Below, one piece after another: positions 44,555 through 55,098 of a DNA stretch of 64,000 nucleotides (positions are counted from its first letter, which is position 1; every line of letters starts with the position of its first letter). Position numbers and translations under genes: made by a program. The notes under the pieces are model-generated. The model had not been told where the DNA came from and did no database searches. It saw only the letters and a list, made by a program, of their open reading frames with translations. The DNA comes from Aeriscardovia sp. GTDB lineage: Bacteria > Actinomycetota > Actinomycetes > Actinomycetales > Bifidobacteriaceae. The stretch lies in contig JAGCPN010000007.1 in NCBI GenBank assembly GCA_017965665.1, positions 1 through 64,000 of the forward strand. Direction: 5' to 3'.

Positions 44555-45763
44555 TTATCTCCCTTTCAAAAAGTAGGGCCTGACGGCGGAAAGCAGATCC
44601 AGGAACCTTTCCACCTCCCACGGCTCGCTGTAGGCGCAAAGGGAGGCGCGGGTGGAAGAGGGGAAGCCGAAGGACCTGTGCAGGATTTGGGCGCACTGGT
44701 GGCCGGAGCGCACGGCCACCCCGTGGGCGTCCATGAACTGGGACACGTCGTGCGGGTGCACGCCCTCGAGCGCAAAAGAGAGGATGGGGGCCCTGTTGTC
44801 TTCAGACGCCGGCCCCAAAATTTTGACCCCCCGAATCGATGCCGCCTCAAGGAGGCGGCGGGTGAGATCGGACTCGTCTAGGCTGCGGCTCTCAAGGAAA
44901 TCCAGCGCAGGGCCCATGGCTATGGCCTGTGAGACGGGCTGGGTGCCGGCTTCGAACTTCCACGGGGCCTTCTTGTAAACGGCCCTCTTATCCTCCCATG
45001 CGCTTTCCACCATGGATCCCCCGAAAAAGCTCGCGGGGAGCAGATCCAGCAGGGGCTTTCTCCCGTATAAAAAGCCCAGACCCGTAGGCCCGAAGACTTT
45101 GTGGGCCGAAAATGCCGCAAAGTCGATGTCCAGGGCCTTTACGTCCGTCCTCTCGTGGGCCACCGCCTGGCAGAGGTCGCTTACAACTATCGCCCCGGCC
45201 CTGTGGGCCTCTTGGGCGATCTCCCTTACGGGTGCGAAGGCCCCTGTGACGTTGGAGAGCCTGGAGACGGCGACGACTTTCGTCTTTTCCCCTATGGCTT
45301 CCTTCCAGCCGCACACTTCCCCCTCTTCTGTCATGGGAAGAAACCTTATCTTCGCACCCCGCCTGCGGGAAAGCTCCTGGAAGGGGAGGAGGACGGAGTT
45401 GTGTTCGGAGCGGGAAAGGAGGATTTCGTCCCCTTCGCCTATAAAGAGGGGGCTTTTGGGGTCTTCGACGTATCCGAGCGAATTGGCCAAGAGGTTGAAG
45501 GCGCCCGTGGCTGAAGAAGAGAAGGCTATCTCTTCGGCCCTGGCCCCCAAAAATCCGGCGACCTTTCCGCGCACATTTTCAAACTCTTCCGTGGCCTCAA
45601 AGGCCAGAGAGTAGGTGGAGCGGTGGATGGGGGCGTTGAAGGAGGAGGAAAAAATCCGCTCTTTTTCTATGACGGAGCCGAGCTTTTGGCTCGTGGCGGC
45701 CGAGTCCAGGTACGCCAGATCGGGATTGGCGGCAAAGAACGGGAAAAGATCTCGGACGGTCAA
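44555..45763 (-). CDS. sufS: Cysteine desulfurase SufS
   Basis: PLP enzyme supplying sulfur for Fe-S clusters. It has LDSAATSQKLGSVI near residue 19, the PLP lysine in FAAFSAHKVFGPTGLGFLYG (about residue 222), and the catalytic Cys in RSGHQCAQILH (about residue 357). The length of 402 is normal. The start is TTG 45763, which overlaps the sufC stop as TTGA; no other start would give the family N-terminus. It is translated in coupling with sufC. Confidence 0.95.
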   Translation of the reverse strand: MTVRDLFPFFAANPDLAYLDSAATSQKLGSVIEKERIFSSSFNAPIHRSTYSLAFEATEEFENVRGKVAGFLGARAEEIAFSSSATGAFNLLANSLGYVEDPKSPLFIGEGDEILLSRSEHNSVLLPFQELSRRRGAKIRFLPMTEEGEVCGWKEAIGEKTKVVAVSRLSNVTGAFAPVREIAQEAHRAGAIVVSDLCQAVAHERTDVKALDIDFAAFSAHKVFGPTGLGFLYGRKPLLDLLPASFFGGSMVESAWEDKRAVYKKAPWKFEAGTQPVSQAIAMGPALDFLESRSLDESDLTRRLLEAASIRGVKILGPASEDNRAPILSFALEGVHPHDVSQFMDAHGVAVRSGHQCAQILHRSFGFPSSTRASLCAYSEPWEVERFLDLLSAVRPYFLKGR

Positions 45764-46515
45764 GACAGGGTCCCGATCAGTTCGTCGTACCCCTCCTCTT
45801 CTATCCTGTCTGCAAGATCTTTGCCGCCGCTCATAGCGATTTTGCCCTTGTAGAAGAGGTGGACGAAGTCGGGGTGCACGTACTTAAGGATCCTGGCGTA
45901 ATGGGTGATGAGGATTATGCCGCACCCTTCCTCGTGGCTGCGGCAAATGCCTTCGCTGACAATCCTCAGGGCATCCACGTCAAGCCCTGAATCTATCTCG
46001 TCGAGGATCGCGAACTTGGGCTTTAAAACTTCCAGCTGGAGTATCTCAGCCCTCTTTTTTTCTCCGCCGCTGAACCCCTCGTTCACGTTCCTGAAGGCAA
46101 ACTGGGGATCCATCTTCAGCCTCTCCATGTATCCCTTCAAAATGGAGGGCCAGCTCCTGATCGAGGGGGCTTCGCCTTTCAAAGCTTTAAGGGAGGTCCT
46201 TAGGAAGTTGGCGAGGGGGACCCCCGGCACTTCCACCGGGTACTGCATTCCCAAAAACAGCCCTTCTTTCGCCCTCTCGTCCGGGGTCAAAAGCTCAAGT
46301 TCGGTCCCGTCGAGCCTTACGGAGCCGGAGGTCGCGTAATCGGGATGGGCCATGAGGCTGTAGGCGAGGGTCGACTTGCCGGATCCGTTGGGGCCCATGA
46401 GGACGTGGATCTCGTCCGAAGAGGCCTCGAGATTTACGCCTTTCAGGATTTCCTTGGGCCCCTCCTTGGTTGCCACCGAGCTTCTGAAGTCCTTTATTTC
46501 AAGCCTGTGCGCCAT
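45760..46515 (-). CDS. sufC: Fe-S assembly ATPase SufC
   Basis: ABC-type ATPase of the SufBCD scaffold. Walker A is GPNGSGKSTLAYSLM at about residue 40. The signature is FSGGEKKRAEILQ and Walker B is FAILDEIDSGLDVDALRIV, followed by the H-loop ILITHYARIL. The 251-residue length is normal. It overlaps the end of sufD by 17 bases and its own stop overlaps the sufS start. Confidence 0.97.
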   Translation of the reverse strand: MAHRLEIKDFRSSVATKEGPKEILKGVNLEASSDEIHVLMGPNGSGKSTLAYSLMAHPDYATSGSVRLDGTELELLTPDERAKEGLFLGMQYPVEVPGVPLANFLRTSLKALKGEAPSIRSWPSILKGYMERLKMDPQFAFRNVNEGFSGGEKKRAEILQLEVLKPKFAILDEIDSGLDVDALRIVSEGICRSHEEGCGIILITHYARILKYVHPDFVHLFYKGKIAMSGGKDLADRIEEEGYDELIGTLS

Positions 46516-47575
46516 TTGAAACCCCCATTTTCCTGCAAAAGGCCCTAAATTCCTCTTCCCCTTCTCCAGATTCCATGTTTGAGAGGAGTTCTTCGAAAAA
46601 TCCCGAAATGATCATCCGCTTCGCTTCCTCCTCGCCAATCCCGCGGGATCGAAGGTAGAAGAGCTGGATAGGATCGAAGTAGCCCACGGAGCTGGAGTGG
46701 CCGGCGGCGACGATGTCTCCGTTTTTGATTTCCAGCTGCGGCTCCGAAAAAGACTTGGCCCCGGGGGTCAAGACAAAGTTTTTATTGAGTTCGTACGAAT
46801 CGCTTCCGGGAGCGCCTTTGCCTATAATGCTTTCCCCGACCCATGCGCTCCTGGCAGAGCTTCCGATCAGCGCGCCCCTGTAAGACACCCTGGACTTGCA
46901 GTCGGGGACGGAATGGGCCACTCTGACCCTGCACTCGGTGTAGCATTCCCCGCAGGCGAAATAGATCCCGTTCATTTCCGCTTCCGCCCTGGGGCCTGCA
47001 AAGTAGGCTCCTAAAGAGTACCTGTCAAAACCTCCTCCGAGGCATAAAAGGTTCCTCTTCACTTTCGCCCCGGAAGCGATCCTGGTCGAATCGTATATGA
47101 ACCTTTTGCCGTTTCCGAGGCAGATGACGGTGAGAGTAACCTGGCTCTCCTCAGGGGCGGCCGCATCCAAAAAGTAGACCCCGTCCCCTTCGCCTTCAAA
47201 GAACAGTACGGCGTCGGATTTCCCTTTTCCAAATCTCAGCGAAAGGAAGAGGGAGTCCCTTTTGCCCTTGTTTTTGACTTCTATCCTCGTCTTGCCCTCC
47301 GGGACCCGTATCGGAAAAGATCGGCCCACTGAGGCAAAACCTGCGGCCTCCACCTGGTCGCGCGGGGAGAGGAGTTTTTCGGCTTTCCCCTCCCCGGGTT
47401 CGGATCCGTTTAAAAGCACGCGGGCGCAGAGGGAAGGCTTGAAGGGCTCTTTGAACTCCTCTGCGACGTCCAACGGGGCGTACTTCCACTCCTCCCTCTT
47501 TTCCATATTCCCGAAGGCGCCAAAGTCGAATGAAGCCGTCCCCTCCGGCTCGAAAAGACCGTCATCGGTTTTCAT
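46499..47575 (-). CDS. sufD: Fe-S scaffold protein SufD
   Basis: 358-residue paralogue of SufB that completes the SufBC2D complex. The SUF core is seen in [35 protein letters not shown] near the C-terminus. A right-handed beta-helix region with weakly conserved repeats precedes it. The N-terminus ([17 protein letters not shown]) matches the WRYT-like start of SufD. Its ATG overlaps the sufB stop (ATGA). Confidence 0.94.
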   Translation of the reverse strand: MKTDDGLFEPEGTASFDFGAFGNMEKREEWKYAPLDVAEEFKEPFKPSLCARVLLNGSEPGEGKAEKLLSPRDQVEAAGFASVGRSFPIRVPEGKTRIEVKNKGKRDSLFLSLRFGKGKSDAVLFFEGEGDGVYFLDAAAPEESQVTLTVICLGNGKRFIYDSTRIASGAKVKRNLLCLGGGFDRYSLGAYFAGPRAEAEMNGIYFACGECYTECRVRVAHSVPDCKSRVSYRGALIGSSARSAWVGESIIGKGAPGSDSYELNKNFVLTPGAKSFSEPQLEIKNGDIVAAGHSSSVGYFDPIQLFYLRSRGIGEEEAKRMIISGFFEELLSNMESGEGEEEFRAFCRKMGVSNGAQA

Positions 47576-49023
47576 CCAACGGCTCCTTCCATTTGCAACT
47601 CTATGAGTCGGTTGAGCTCAAGGGCATACTCCATGGGGAGCTCGTTTGACACGGGCTCGATAAAGCCCCGAACAATCATGGCGGCCGCTTCCTTTTCTTC
47701 GATCCCGCGGGATCGAAGGTAGAAGAGCTGGTCGGATGAGATTTTAGATACCGTGGCCTCGTGGCTCATCTCCACCTGGTTCTCGGAGATGTCCATAGTG
47801 GGGTAGGTGTCGGATCTGGAAATGTCGTCCACCAGCAGCGTGTCGCAGCTGACTGAGGACTTGCATCCCTGGGCCCCCTTTATCACTTTTACAAGGCCGC
47901 GGTAGGCGCACCTTCCGCCCCCCCTGGATATGGACTTGGCCACGATTGTGGAAGAGGTGTGGGGGGAAAGATGGATCATCTTCGCTCCGGTGTCCTGGAT
48001 TTGGCCTTTACCGGCCAGAGACAGCGACAAAACCGATCCCTTGGCCCCCGGCTCGGTGAGGATGCAGGAAGGATACTTCATGGTGTCTTTGGAACCTATG
48101 TTCCCGTCGACCCACTCCATCTCCCCGTCTCTTTTGACTAGGGCCCTTTGTGTGGTGAGGTTGTAGACGTTGGTGGACCAGTTCTGGATCGTCGTGTAGC
48201 GGCACTTGGCCCCCGGTTCGACGACTATTTCGACTACGGCGGCGTGCAGGGAATCGGTAGCGTAGATAGGAGCCGTGCACCCCTCCACGTAGTGCACGTA
48301 CGACCCCTCGTCTGCGATGATGAGCGTCCTCTCAAACTGCCCCATGTTTGGGGTGTTAATCCTAAAGTACGCCTGGAGGGGTATTTCTACCCTCACGCCT
48401 TTAGGCACGTATACGAAAGATCCCCCGCTCCACGCCGCAGTGTTTAGGGCGGCGAATTTGTTGTCGTCAAACCCTACCACCGTGCCGAAGTACTTTTCAA
48501 AGAGCTCCGGATATTCCTTCAGGCCCGTGTCGGTGTCGAGAAATACCACGCCCTTGTCGGAAAGTTCCTTGCGGATTGAGTTGTAGACGACTTCCGATTC
48601 GTACTGGGCCGCGACCCCGGCCACGAGCCTTTTTTTCTCCGCCTCAGGGATTCCGAGTTTTTCGTAGGTTTCCCGAATGCTTGCGGGGACCTCGCTCCAG
48701 GACGTCGCGACCTTGTCGGAAGCCTTCACAAAGTACTTGAACTCGTCAAAATCGAGAGAACTGAGATCTACCCCCCAGGTCGGGACCGGCCTTTTCGCAA
48801 AAGCCCTGTACCCTTTCAGGCGCAGTTCCAGCATCCACTCGGGTTCGCCTTTGTCCTTGGAAATCTGCCTTACGACTTCTTCGCTTATCCCTCTCGGGGC
48901 CGAGCTTCCCTGAAGATCCGAATCGTGCCATCCGTATCCGTAATCTCCAAATTGGGAAATCAGGCGGCTGTCCTGTTCGATTTTTTCAGGGTTCACCTTT
49001 TTTCCGGAGGAGCTGGGATCCAT
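47572..49023 (-). CDS. sufB: Fe-S scaffold protein SufB
   Basis: 483-residue core of the Fe-S scaffold. It contains the long conserved blocks [70 protein letters not shown] and [31 protein letters not shown] lies just upstream of the ATG. It is the first suf gene, 26 bases after pyrG, so the suf operon may be read from the pyrG promoter. No SufR-type regulator gene is next to it. Confidence 0.96.
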   Translation of the reverse strand: MDPSSSGKKVNPEKIEQDSRLISQFGDYGYGWHDSDLQGSSAPRGISEEVVRQISKDKGEPEWMLELRLKGYRAFAKRPVPTWGVDLSSLDFDEFKYFVKASDKVATSWSEVPASIRETYEKLGIPEAEKKRLVAGVAAQYESEVVYNSIRKELSDKGVVFLDTDTGLKEYPELFEKYFGTVVGFDDNKFAALNTAAWSGGSFVYVPKGVRVEIPLQAYFRINTPNMGQFERTLIIADEGSYVHYVEGCTAPIYATDSLHAAVVEIVVEPGAKCRYTTIQNWSTNVYNLTTQRALVKRDGEMEWVDGNIGSKDTMKYPSCILTEPGAKGSVLSLSLAGKGQIQDTGAKMIHLSPHTSSTIVAKSISRGGGRCAYRGLVKVIKGAQGCKSSVSCDTLLVDDISRSDTYPTMDISENQVEMSHEATVSKISSDQLFYLRSRGIEEKEAAAMIVRGFIEPVSNELPMEYALELNRLIELQMEGAVG

Positions 49024-49049
49024 TTTCCCTCCTCAACTCTCCAAGGGAG

Positions 49050-50702
49050 TTACTTGTCCTCTCTCACCTTTTTATGTACGATTGCCGCGTCCACAAGGCC
49101 CTTGAAGAGGGGGTGGGGCGCGTAGGGGCGGCTCTTCATCTCAGGATGGGCCTGGGTAGCAACGTAGAAGAGGTTTCCGGTGACTTCCACAAATTCCACC
49201 AGTTCCCCGTCAGGGCTGGTGCCGGCAATGGTGAGCCCTGCGTCTTCGAGCGCCTTCTTGTAGGCGGAGTTCACTTCATACCTGTGCCTGTGCCTCTCCG
49301 CTATGTCCTTTTTCCCGTAGAGTGAGTACGCCTTGGTGCCCTCCTTGAGCACTGCGGGGTAGCTTCCCAGGCGCATGGTGTGGCCCATGTCCTTTGTCCC
49401 CGCTATTACGGCCTTCTGTTCTTCCATAGTGGCTATCACGGGGTTGGAGGTGTCGGGGTTGAACTCGGTGGAGGAGGCGTCTTTCAGACCCAAGACGTCC
49501 CTCGCGTACTCTATCACCATGCACTGCAGGCCGAGGCAGATCCCCAGGGCCGGGAAGTTGTTCTCCCTGGCCCACTTCAGGGTCCTTATCATCCCTTCTA
49601 CGGCCCTCTTTCCGAAGCCTCCGGGGATGATCAGGCCGTCGCAGCCCTTGAGGAGGGAGGCGATCTTTTCGTCATCCGTGCACTCGTCGGCGTCAATCCA
49701 GCGGATCTTTGCATCGACCCTGTCGCCGAACCCTGCGGCCTTCACCGATTCGACCACTGAAAGGTAGGCGTCCGGAAGGTCCACATACTTGCCTACAATC
49801 GCGATCTCCACCGATCCCTTGAGGTGGGAAATGGCGTCCATTAGGTTCGCCCACTCTCCCCACTCCAGTTCGTGGGCCTTGAGGCCCAGGCGCTCCACTA
49901 CGAAGGAATCCAGACCTTCTTCGTGGAGCATCTTGGGGACCATGTAGATGTTTTCCGCATCCGGGCAGGAGATTACGCCCTTCTCCTTGACGCCGCACAT
50001 GAGCGCCACTTTTTCTTTTATGGACTTTGGCAAGGGGAGCTCGGAGCGCAGCACTATGGCGTCCGGGCTGATTCCCTCGCGCCTCAAAAGCATCACGGCC
50101 TGCTGGGTCGGCTTGGTCTTGAACTCCTTGGGGGCCCTGAGGTAGGGGACGAGGGAGACGGTGATGAACATGCAGTTTTCCTGGCCTATCTCCTGGCACA
50201 CCTGCCTGGCCGCCTCCATGAAGGCGAGAGACTCTATGTCTCCTATAGTGCCCCCGATTTCAGTAATTATCACGTCCACGTCATCGCCGGCCTGGGAGCG
50301 CATCCTGCGCTTTATCTCGTCGGTGACGTGAGGTATGACCTGGACGCACTCGCCCAGGTACTCTCCCGCCCTCTCCTTTCTCAGAACTTCCTGATAGATC
50401 TGCCCTGAGCTGACGGACGCTTTTTGGGAGAGGGGGGTGCCGAGGAATCTTTCATAGTGACCCAGATCGAGGTCGGTTTCGGCCCCGTCTTCGGTGACGT
50501 ACACTTCCCCGTGCTGGAAGGGGTTCATGGTTCCCGGATCCACATTCATGTAGGGATCCAGCTTTTGCTGCAGGACCTTTACGCCTCGGCTGCGCAGGAG
50601 CCTGCCCAGAGATGAAGAAGTTATTCCCTTTCCAAGGGATGAAACCACTCCGCCAATTACAAAGATTTGCTTAGTTATATGCCCATTGTTTGCTGTAACC
50701 AT
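49050..50702 (-). CDS. pyrG: CTP synthase
   Basis: Makes CTP from UTP and glutamine. The N-terminal synthase domain starts FVIGGVVSSLGKGITSSSLGRLL with the P-loop, followed by KLDPYMNVDPGTMNPFQHGEVYVT. The C-terminal glutaminase has GICLGLQCMVIEYARDV with the nucleophilic Cys at about residue 393, and the HPE triad element in QAHPEMKSRPYAPHPLF. The length of 550 is normal. The ATG is eight bases after a -10-like TAAAAT, and no Shine-Dalgarno is present. It is followed closely by the suf operon. Confidence 0.97.
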   Translation of the reverse strand: MVTANNGHITKQIFVIGGVVSSLGKGITSSSLGRLLRSRGVKVLQQKLDPYMNVDPGTMNPFQHGEVYVTEDGAETDLDLGHYERFLGTPLSQKASVSSGQIYQEVLRKERAGEYLGECVQVIPHVTDEIKRRMRSQAGDDVDVIITEIGGTIGDIESLAFMEAARQVCQEIGQENCMFITVSLVPYLRAPKEFKTKPTQQAVMLLRREGISPDAIVLRSELPLPKSIKEKVALMCGVKEKGVISCPDAENIYMVPKMLHEEGLDSFVVERLGLKAHELEWGEWANLMDAISHLKGSVEIAIVGKYVDLPDAYLSVVESVKAAGFGDRVDAKIRWIDADECTDDEKIASLLKGCDGLIIPGGFGKRAVEGMIRTLKWARENNFPALGICLGLQCMVIEYARDVLGLKDASSTEFNPDTSNPVIATMEEQKAVIAGTKDMGHTMRLGSYPAVLKEGTKAYSLYGKKDIAERHRHRYEVNSAYKKALEDAGLTIAGTSPDGELVEFVEVTGNLFYVATQAHPEMKSRPYAPHPLFKGLVDAAIVHKKVREDK

Positions 50703-50710
50703 GGAATTTC

Positions 50711-50716
50711 ATTTTA
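50711..50716 (-). promoter_or_regulatory. Possible -10 box of a leaderless pyrG mRNA
   Basis: Minus-strand TAAAAT ends eight bases before the pyrG ATG, with no ribosome binding site in between. The same geometry is seen before the response regulator and the histidine phosphatase. Confidence 0.4.
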
Positions 50717-50743
50717 CCACCGGCCTCTGAAACCCCTCGTGTC

Positions 50744-52009
50744 TCATACGGACGGGTTGGCCGCTTGCCACTTTTCGTACTGGGCTTTGTAGGCCTGGAA
50801 CTGCTGCTCGCTGTCGGTAAAGTAGGTCTCGCCCGTGTCGAGGTTCACGGTGACAAAGTAGATCCAGTTTCCGGGGGTGGGGTTCATGGCCGCCTTTATC
50901 ATCTCTGGCCCCGGGTTGCTTATGGGGGTCGGGGGGAGGCCCTGGTGCAGCCTGTCGTTGTAGGGGTTTGAGGCGTCGGTGAGCATGGATTCGGTCAGGT
51001 TTTTGGCCTGCACTCCGAAGCCGTAGGCTATGACGCTGTCCATGCCGAGGACCATGTGCTGGGCGAGGCGGTTGTAGATGACCCTGGACACTTTCCCGTA
51101 GTACTGTTCCTGGTTGACCTCCTGGCCGATTATGGAGGCGATTTTAAGCACCTTCTCCCTCTGGGCCCCGGTGGGGACGCCGAGGGAATTGAGTTCTGAA
51201 ATCCTTGCGTCAACCATGGCCTTCAACAGTCCGTCTATATTCTGGTAGCTCTTGGGGTCGTAAGTGCCCGGCTGAAGCCACCCTTCGAAGCTCCCCTGCG
51301 CCGAAGCGGGCAAGATCCCCTTGCCTCCGCCGTTGAGCGCAGCCTCTATCTGCTGCTTTGTCCAGGAAGTGTATTTGAGGAGGGTGGGAATCATATCGGA
51401 GGCGCGCATGGCGCTGGTGAACACCAGCATCCCCATGGCCTTGGAGGGATCGGTGATGATGGAGATGACTTCGCTCGAGCTCATCTTGTACTTGAGGGCG
51501 AATGTGCCGGGCTGGAGCGCCTGGGAGTCGTTGCCGGATTCTACGGCGTTTTCAAACCCGTTTACAGAGGCCACGATCCCGGCTTTGACGAGGCCCTGGG
51601 CTATTTGCCCCGTCCCCTCTCCGGGGTTTATCGTGAAGTCCACGGAGCCGTATCCGGGGCCGGAGTAGTCAGAATCCACGGCGTTGCCGAACCAGGAGAA
51701 CAGGCCTCCTCCGAAGCGGCTGGTCGCGATCCCCCCTGCAGCCACGACCATCGCAAAGACGGCGCAGATGATGCAGACAGTTATAATCTTCCGCTTTCTG
51801 GCCTTTCTGTCCTTTCTCTGCTCCCAGCGGCTCTTAGCGGCGGCTTCGGCGGTTGTGCCGGCTTCCTGTTCGAAAAGCTGAAAGTCGTCGAGCTCTCCCT
51901 CTTCCTCCCCTTCGCCCTCCGGCTCATCTTGGGGGATGCCTAAATCAGGATTTTCAGAGGGCTCTTTTGCTTCATCCGGCTTCTCTTCGTCACTGTCCGG
52001 ATCCGGCAC
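50744..52009 (-). CDS. mltG: Endolytic murein transglycosylase MltG (YceG-like)
   Basis: 421-residue membrane-anchored enzyme that cuts nascent peptidoglycan strands. A long acidic cytoplasmic N-terminus (residues 1-70) is followed by a basic stretch, one transmembrane helix at about 74-95 and the extracytoplasmic YceG domain. That domain has IASIIGQEVNQEQYYGKVSRVIYNRL with the catalytic Glu near residue 297, and LPPTPISNPGPEMIKAAMNP. The start is GTG 52009, inside the end of ruvX (20-base overlap). The alaS-ruvX-mltG order is well conserved. Confidence 0.94.
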   Translation of the reverse strand: MPDPDSDEEKPDEAKEPSENPDLGIPQDEPEGEGEEEGELDDFQLFEQEAGTTAEAAAKSRWEQRKDRKARKRKIITVCIICAVFAMVVAAGGIATSRFGGGLFSWFGNAVDSDYSGPGYGSVDFTINPGEGTGQIAQGLVKAGIVASVNGFENAVESGNDSQALQPGTFALKYKMSSSEVISIITDPSKAMGMLVFTSAMRASDMIPTLLKYTSWTKQQIEAALNGGGKGILPASAQGSFEGWLQPGTYDPKSYQNIDGLLKAMVDARISELNSLGVPTGAQREKVLKIASIIGQEVNQEQYYGKVSRVIYNRLAQHMVLGMDSVIAYGFGVQAKNLTESMLTDASNPYNDRLHQGLPPTPISNPGPEMIKAAMNPTPGNWIYFVTVNLDTGETYFTDSEQQFQAYKAQYEKWQAANPSV

Positions 52010-52430
52010 TTTTCCTCCCCCTTTCCCTCTCCATCGCCGACTGCAGGATCATGACGGCCGACAACTGGTCTACGACCCGCATATGGCGGTTCGCCCGCAT
52101 TCCCATGGATTCGAGCTCTCTGTGCGCGCTCAGAGTCGTCAGCCTTTCGTCCGCCGTCTCCACCCTGCAGGGCACCATCTTTTCAAAGGCCTCTTTCCAG
52201 CGCAGGGCGGCCCTGGCCGACGGGCCGAAAGAGCCGTCCATGTTGAGGGGAAGACCTACCGCCACAAGGGACACCCCTTCTTCAATGGCGATTTCGCTCA
52301 CTTCATCCAAGGCGAAGAAGGGATCTCCCCCGGCCTCCACGGTCCTCAAAGGCCATGCCATAAGCGATTCGCTTTCGCCCAGGGCCAGGCCTATGCGCCT
52401 TTTCCCCAGATCTACCCCCATGCACTTCAT
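51990..52430 (-). CDS. ruvX: Holliday junction resolvase-like YqgF/RuvX
   Basis: 146-residue RNase-H-fold protein involved in 16S rRNA 5' processing in other bacteria and formerly called a resolvase. It has MGVDLGKRRIGLALGES with the catalytic Asp, VAVGLPLNMDGSFGPSAR, and a DERLTTLSA motif. It starts at the alaS stop and overlaps mltG by 20 bases. Its position is the normal one in the alaS operon. Confidence 0.94.
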   Translation of the reverse strand: MKCMGVDLGKRRIGLALGESESLMAWPLRTVEAGGDPFFALDEVSEIAIEEGVSLVAVGLPLNMDGSFGPSARAALRWKEAFEKMVPCRVETADERLTTLSAHRELESMGMRANRHMRVVDQLSAVMILQSAMERERGRKSAGSGQ

Positions 52431-55087
52431 CAGGCTTTGAGGGCCTCCAGTCTCTCACTTACGGCCTTCACCCCGTCTTCGGTTTTCTGGCCCGCCTTGC
52501 CTCCGCCCTGGGCGAAGGAGGCGCTCCCGCCTCCGCCGCCCTTTATGGCCGTGCAGAAGGCCTTTACGAGCTCGTTTGCTTTTACGCCTTCGGCCACCGC
52601 CTGCCTGTTGGCCGCCGCCACAACTATGGGAGCCGAAACCGACACCCCGTAGAAGAAGCAGCAGGCCGGGCGGTTCTGGATCTTGGAAATAAGGCTGGTC
52701 GCGGCCTTTCTGAGAAGGTCTATCGTGACGTCTTCGCCCAGGTCTTCCACAAAGGCCGACTTTCCGGATGCGGCTAAGGCCTTCACTTTCTCTTCAACCT
52801 TTTCTTCCCTGAAGCCCGACAGTTCCTTTTCGGCGCTCTTCAGGTTGGAAAGAAGGGATGAGGCCCTGGTCTCGAGCTCTTGGGGCAGGCACCCCATGGC
52901 CGAAGAGAGGGCTTTGACAGTCCGGTGGTTCAGGTGGTTTTGAAGGTACGCCTTCTTTCCGACCAGAGCGTCAATCCTTCGTATGCCCGCACCGTTGGAA
53001 AATTCCGAAACTATGACAAACTGGCCGGCCCTGCCCGTGGAGGGCAGGTGGGTCCCTCCGCACAGTTCCCTGCTCCATCCGTCTTCCCCGATGGACACTA
53101 CCCTGACTATCGGCGAATATTTGTCGGAGAAAAGATGCATGGCCCCTTGCTCTATAGCCTTTTCGAGCGGCATTTCTTCGGCGCTGACGGGGAGGTCTTC
53201 CATGATTTTCATGTTTACCATCTGCTCTATGGCAAAGAGCTCTTCTTTTGTCGGGGCCCTCCCTGACTTGTAGTCAAAGCTCAGGGCATCCACGTCAACC
53301 ACGCTCCCGCTCTGCACGGCATCCGGCCCCATCACCTCGCGTATGGCGCGGTGGAGGATGTGGGTGGCGGTGTGGCTCCTCGCCAGGCCCGCCCGCCTTT
53401 CTGAATCCACCAGGGTCTGCACCTTCTGTCCGGCGAGAACTTCCCCTTCTTCCACCCGGCAGTGGTGGACGGTGAGGCCTTTGACGGGCTGCTGGACGTC
53501 GAGCACTTCGCACACCCCCGTGGGGGACACTATCTCGCCCCTGTCGGCAAGTTGGCCTCCCTTTTCGAAGTAGAAGCTGGAAGAATCCAAAATGAGGTCG
53601 ACCATTTCGCCCTCGCAGGCCTTCTGAGCGGGGCCCTTTTCGGAGAGGATTTCAAGAATGGTCCCCGAAGAAGAGAGGGTCTCGTAGCCCGTGAATTTCT
53701 GCTCTCCCTTCAGCCTCTTTTTCGCTTCGTCGTACACCGCCACGTCCACGTTGTGCCTCTTGTTTACGGCGTCCTGGCGGGCGCGGCCCTTCTGAATCGC
53801 CATTTGGGCCTTGAAGCCCTCCTCGTCCACTTCAAGCCCGCTCTCCCGTGCGATCTCCCGGGTCAGCTCTATCGGGAAGCCGAAAGTGTCGTGGAGCTGG
53901 AACGCGTCCTTTCCGTCAATCTTCTCCTTTTTCTCAGCTTTTGCCCGGCTTATGGCGGAAGAGAGCATGTCGCTTCCCCGGTTCAGGGTGCGCCTGAAGG
54001 TCTCTTCCTCCTTTTCCGCCTCGGCCTGAATGGAGGAAATCTTTTCCTCCAGCTCCGGATACTCTTCCCTCATGGCCTTTTCCGAGACCCCCAGCAGCTC
54101 CGGAAGAAGAGCCCTCTGGGGGGCCCCAAGCAGCGTAAGGGAGCGCACTGAGCGGCGAAGCAGCCTGCGCAACACGTAGCCTCTTGCAAGATTTGAGGGC
54201 TCTACGCCGTCTGCCATGATCATCATGGCGCTCCTGACGTGGTCGGCCACTATGCGCATATGGGTGTCGCAGAAGGGATCGGATCCGTACTTCCTTCCGG
54301 AGAGGATCTCGGTTGCCTCTATTACGGGAAACACTTCGTCTGTCTCATATATGTTCTTTTTCCCGTTCAAAAGGTAGCTCAGCCTTTCCAGCCCCATGCC
54401 GGTGTCTATGTTCTTGTTTTTCAGCTCTCCGGCGATGTGCAGGTCTGTCTTGGAGCGGACGTTGTCGACCTCGTAGTTCTCAAATACGAGGTCCCATATC
54501 TCTATGTAGCGCCTGTCGTTTCCGGAAGGCCCGGTGGCCTCTCCGAATTCTTCTCCCTGATCCAGGAAAATCTCGGAGCACGGCCCTCCGGGCCCGGGGC
54601 CGCCCGTGGTCCAGAAGTTGTCCTCCATGCCGAGCTTTTGGATGTGGCTCCCTTCGACTCCGAGGGAGCGCCAGATCTCTTCCGCCTCCCCGTCCTCTTC
54701 AAATACGGTGACAAACAGCCTTTCGGGATCCAGGCCGTAGCCTCCCTCTTCCACATCGCCCGTCAGAAGGTCCCACGCCCAGCCTATGGCCTCTTTTTTG
54801 AAGTAGTCCCCGAAGGAGAAATTGCCCAGCATCTGAAAGAAGGTGCCGTGGCGGGTGGTCTTTCCCACTTCGTCTATGTCCAGTGTCCTTACGCACTTTT
54901 GCAAGCTGGCCATCCTTTTGGACTCAGGCTTTTGCTCTCCCAAAAGGTAGGGGATGAAGGGGATCATGCCGGCAATCGTAAAGAGGGTAGTGGGATTAGA
55001 GGACACTAGGGACGCGGAGGGCTTTACCAGGTGCCCGCGCTTCTCAAAATAGTTCAGAAATCTGTCTGCAATCTCGCTTGTTTTCAT
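52430..55087 (-). CDS. alaS: Alanyl-tRNA synthetase
   Basis: 885-residue class II synthetase. The N-terminal domain starts FLNYFEKRGHLVKPSASLV, and FQMLGNFSFGDYFKKEAI is the class II motif 2 region. The editing domain has HTATHILHRAIREVMG (HxxxH) and the Cys in ELCGGTHLPSTG. The C-terminal DHHA1 domain has GGGGGSASFAQGGGKAG. Length and domain order are normal. It begins at ATG 55087, 11 bases after a small membrane-protein gene, and is coupled to ruvX. Confidence 0.97.
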   Translation of the reverse strand: MKTSEIADRFLNYFEKRGHLVKPSASLVSSNPTTLFTIAGMIPFIPYLLGEQKPESKRMASLQKCVRTLDIDEVGKTTRHGTFFQMLGNFSFGDYFKKEAIGWAWDLLTGDVEEGGYGLDPERLFVTVFEEDGEAEEIWRSLGVEGSHIQKLGMEDNFWTTGGPGPGGPCSEIFLDQGEEFGEATGPSGNDRRYIEIWDLVFENYEVDNVRSKTDLHIAGELKNKNIDTGMGLERLSYLLNGKKNIYETDEVFPVIEATEILSGRKYGSDPFCDTHMRIVADHVRSAMMIMADGVEPSNLARGYVLRRLLRRSVRSLTLLGAPQRALLPELLGVSEKAMREEYPELEEKISSIQAEAEKEEETFRRTLNRGSDMLSSAISRAKAEKKEKIDGKDAFQLHDTFGFPIELTREIARESGLEVDEEGFKAQMAIQKGRARQDAVNKRHNVDVAVYDEAKKRLKGEQKFTGYETLSSSGTILEILSEKGPAQKACEGEMVDLILDSSSFYFEKGGQLADRGEIVSPTGVCEVLDVQQPVKGLTVHHCRVEEGEVLAGQKVQTLVDSERRAGLARSHTATHILHRAIREVMGPDAVQSGSVVDVDALSFDYKSGRAPTKEELFAIEQMVNMKIMEDLPVSAEEMPLEKAIEQGAMHLFSDKYSPIVRVVSIGEDGWSRELCGGTHLPSTGRAGQFVIVSEFSNGAGIRRIDALVGKKAYLQNHLNHRTVKALSSAMGCLPQELETRASSLLSNLKSAEKELSGFREEKVEEKVKALAASGKSAFVEDLGEDVTIDLLRKAATSLISKIQNRPACCFFYGVSVSAPIVVAAANRQAVAEGVKANELVKAFCTAIKGGGGGSASFAQGGGKAGQKTEDGVKAVSERLEALKA

Positions 55088-55098
55088 GGGGACTTGCC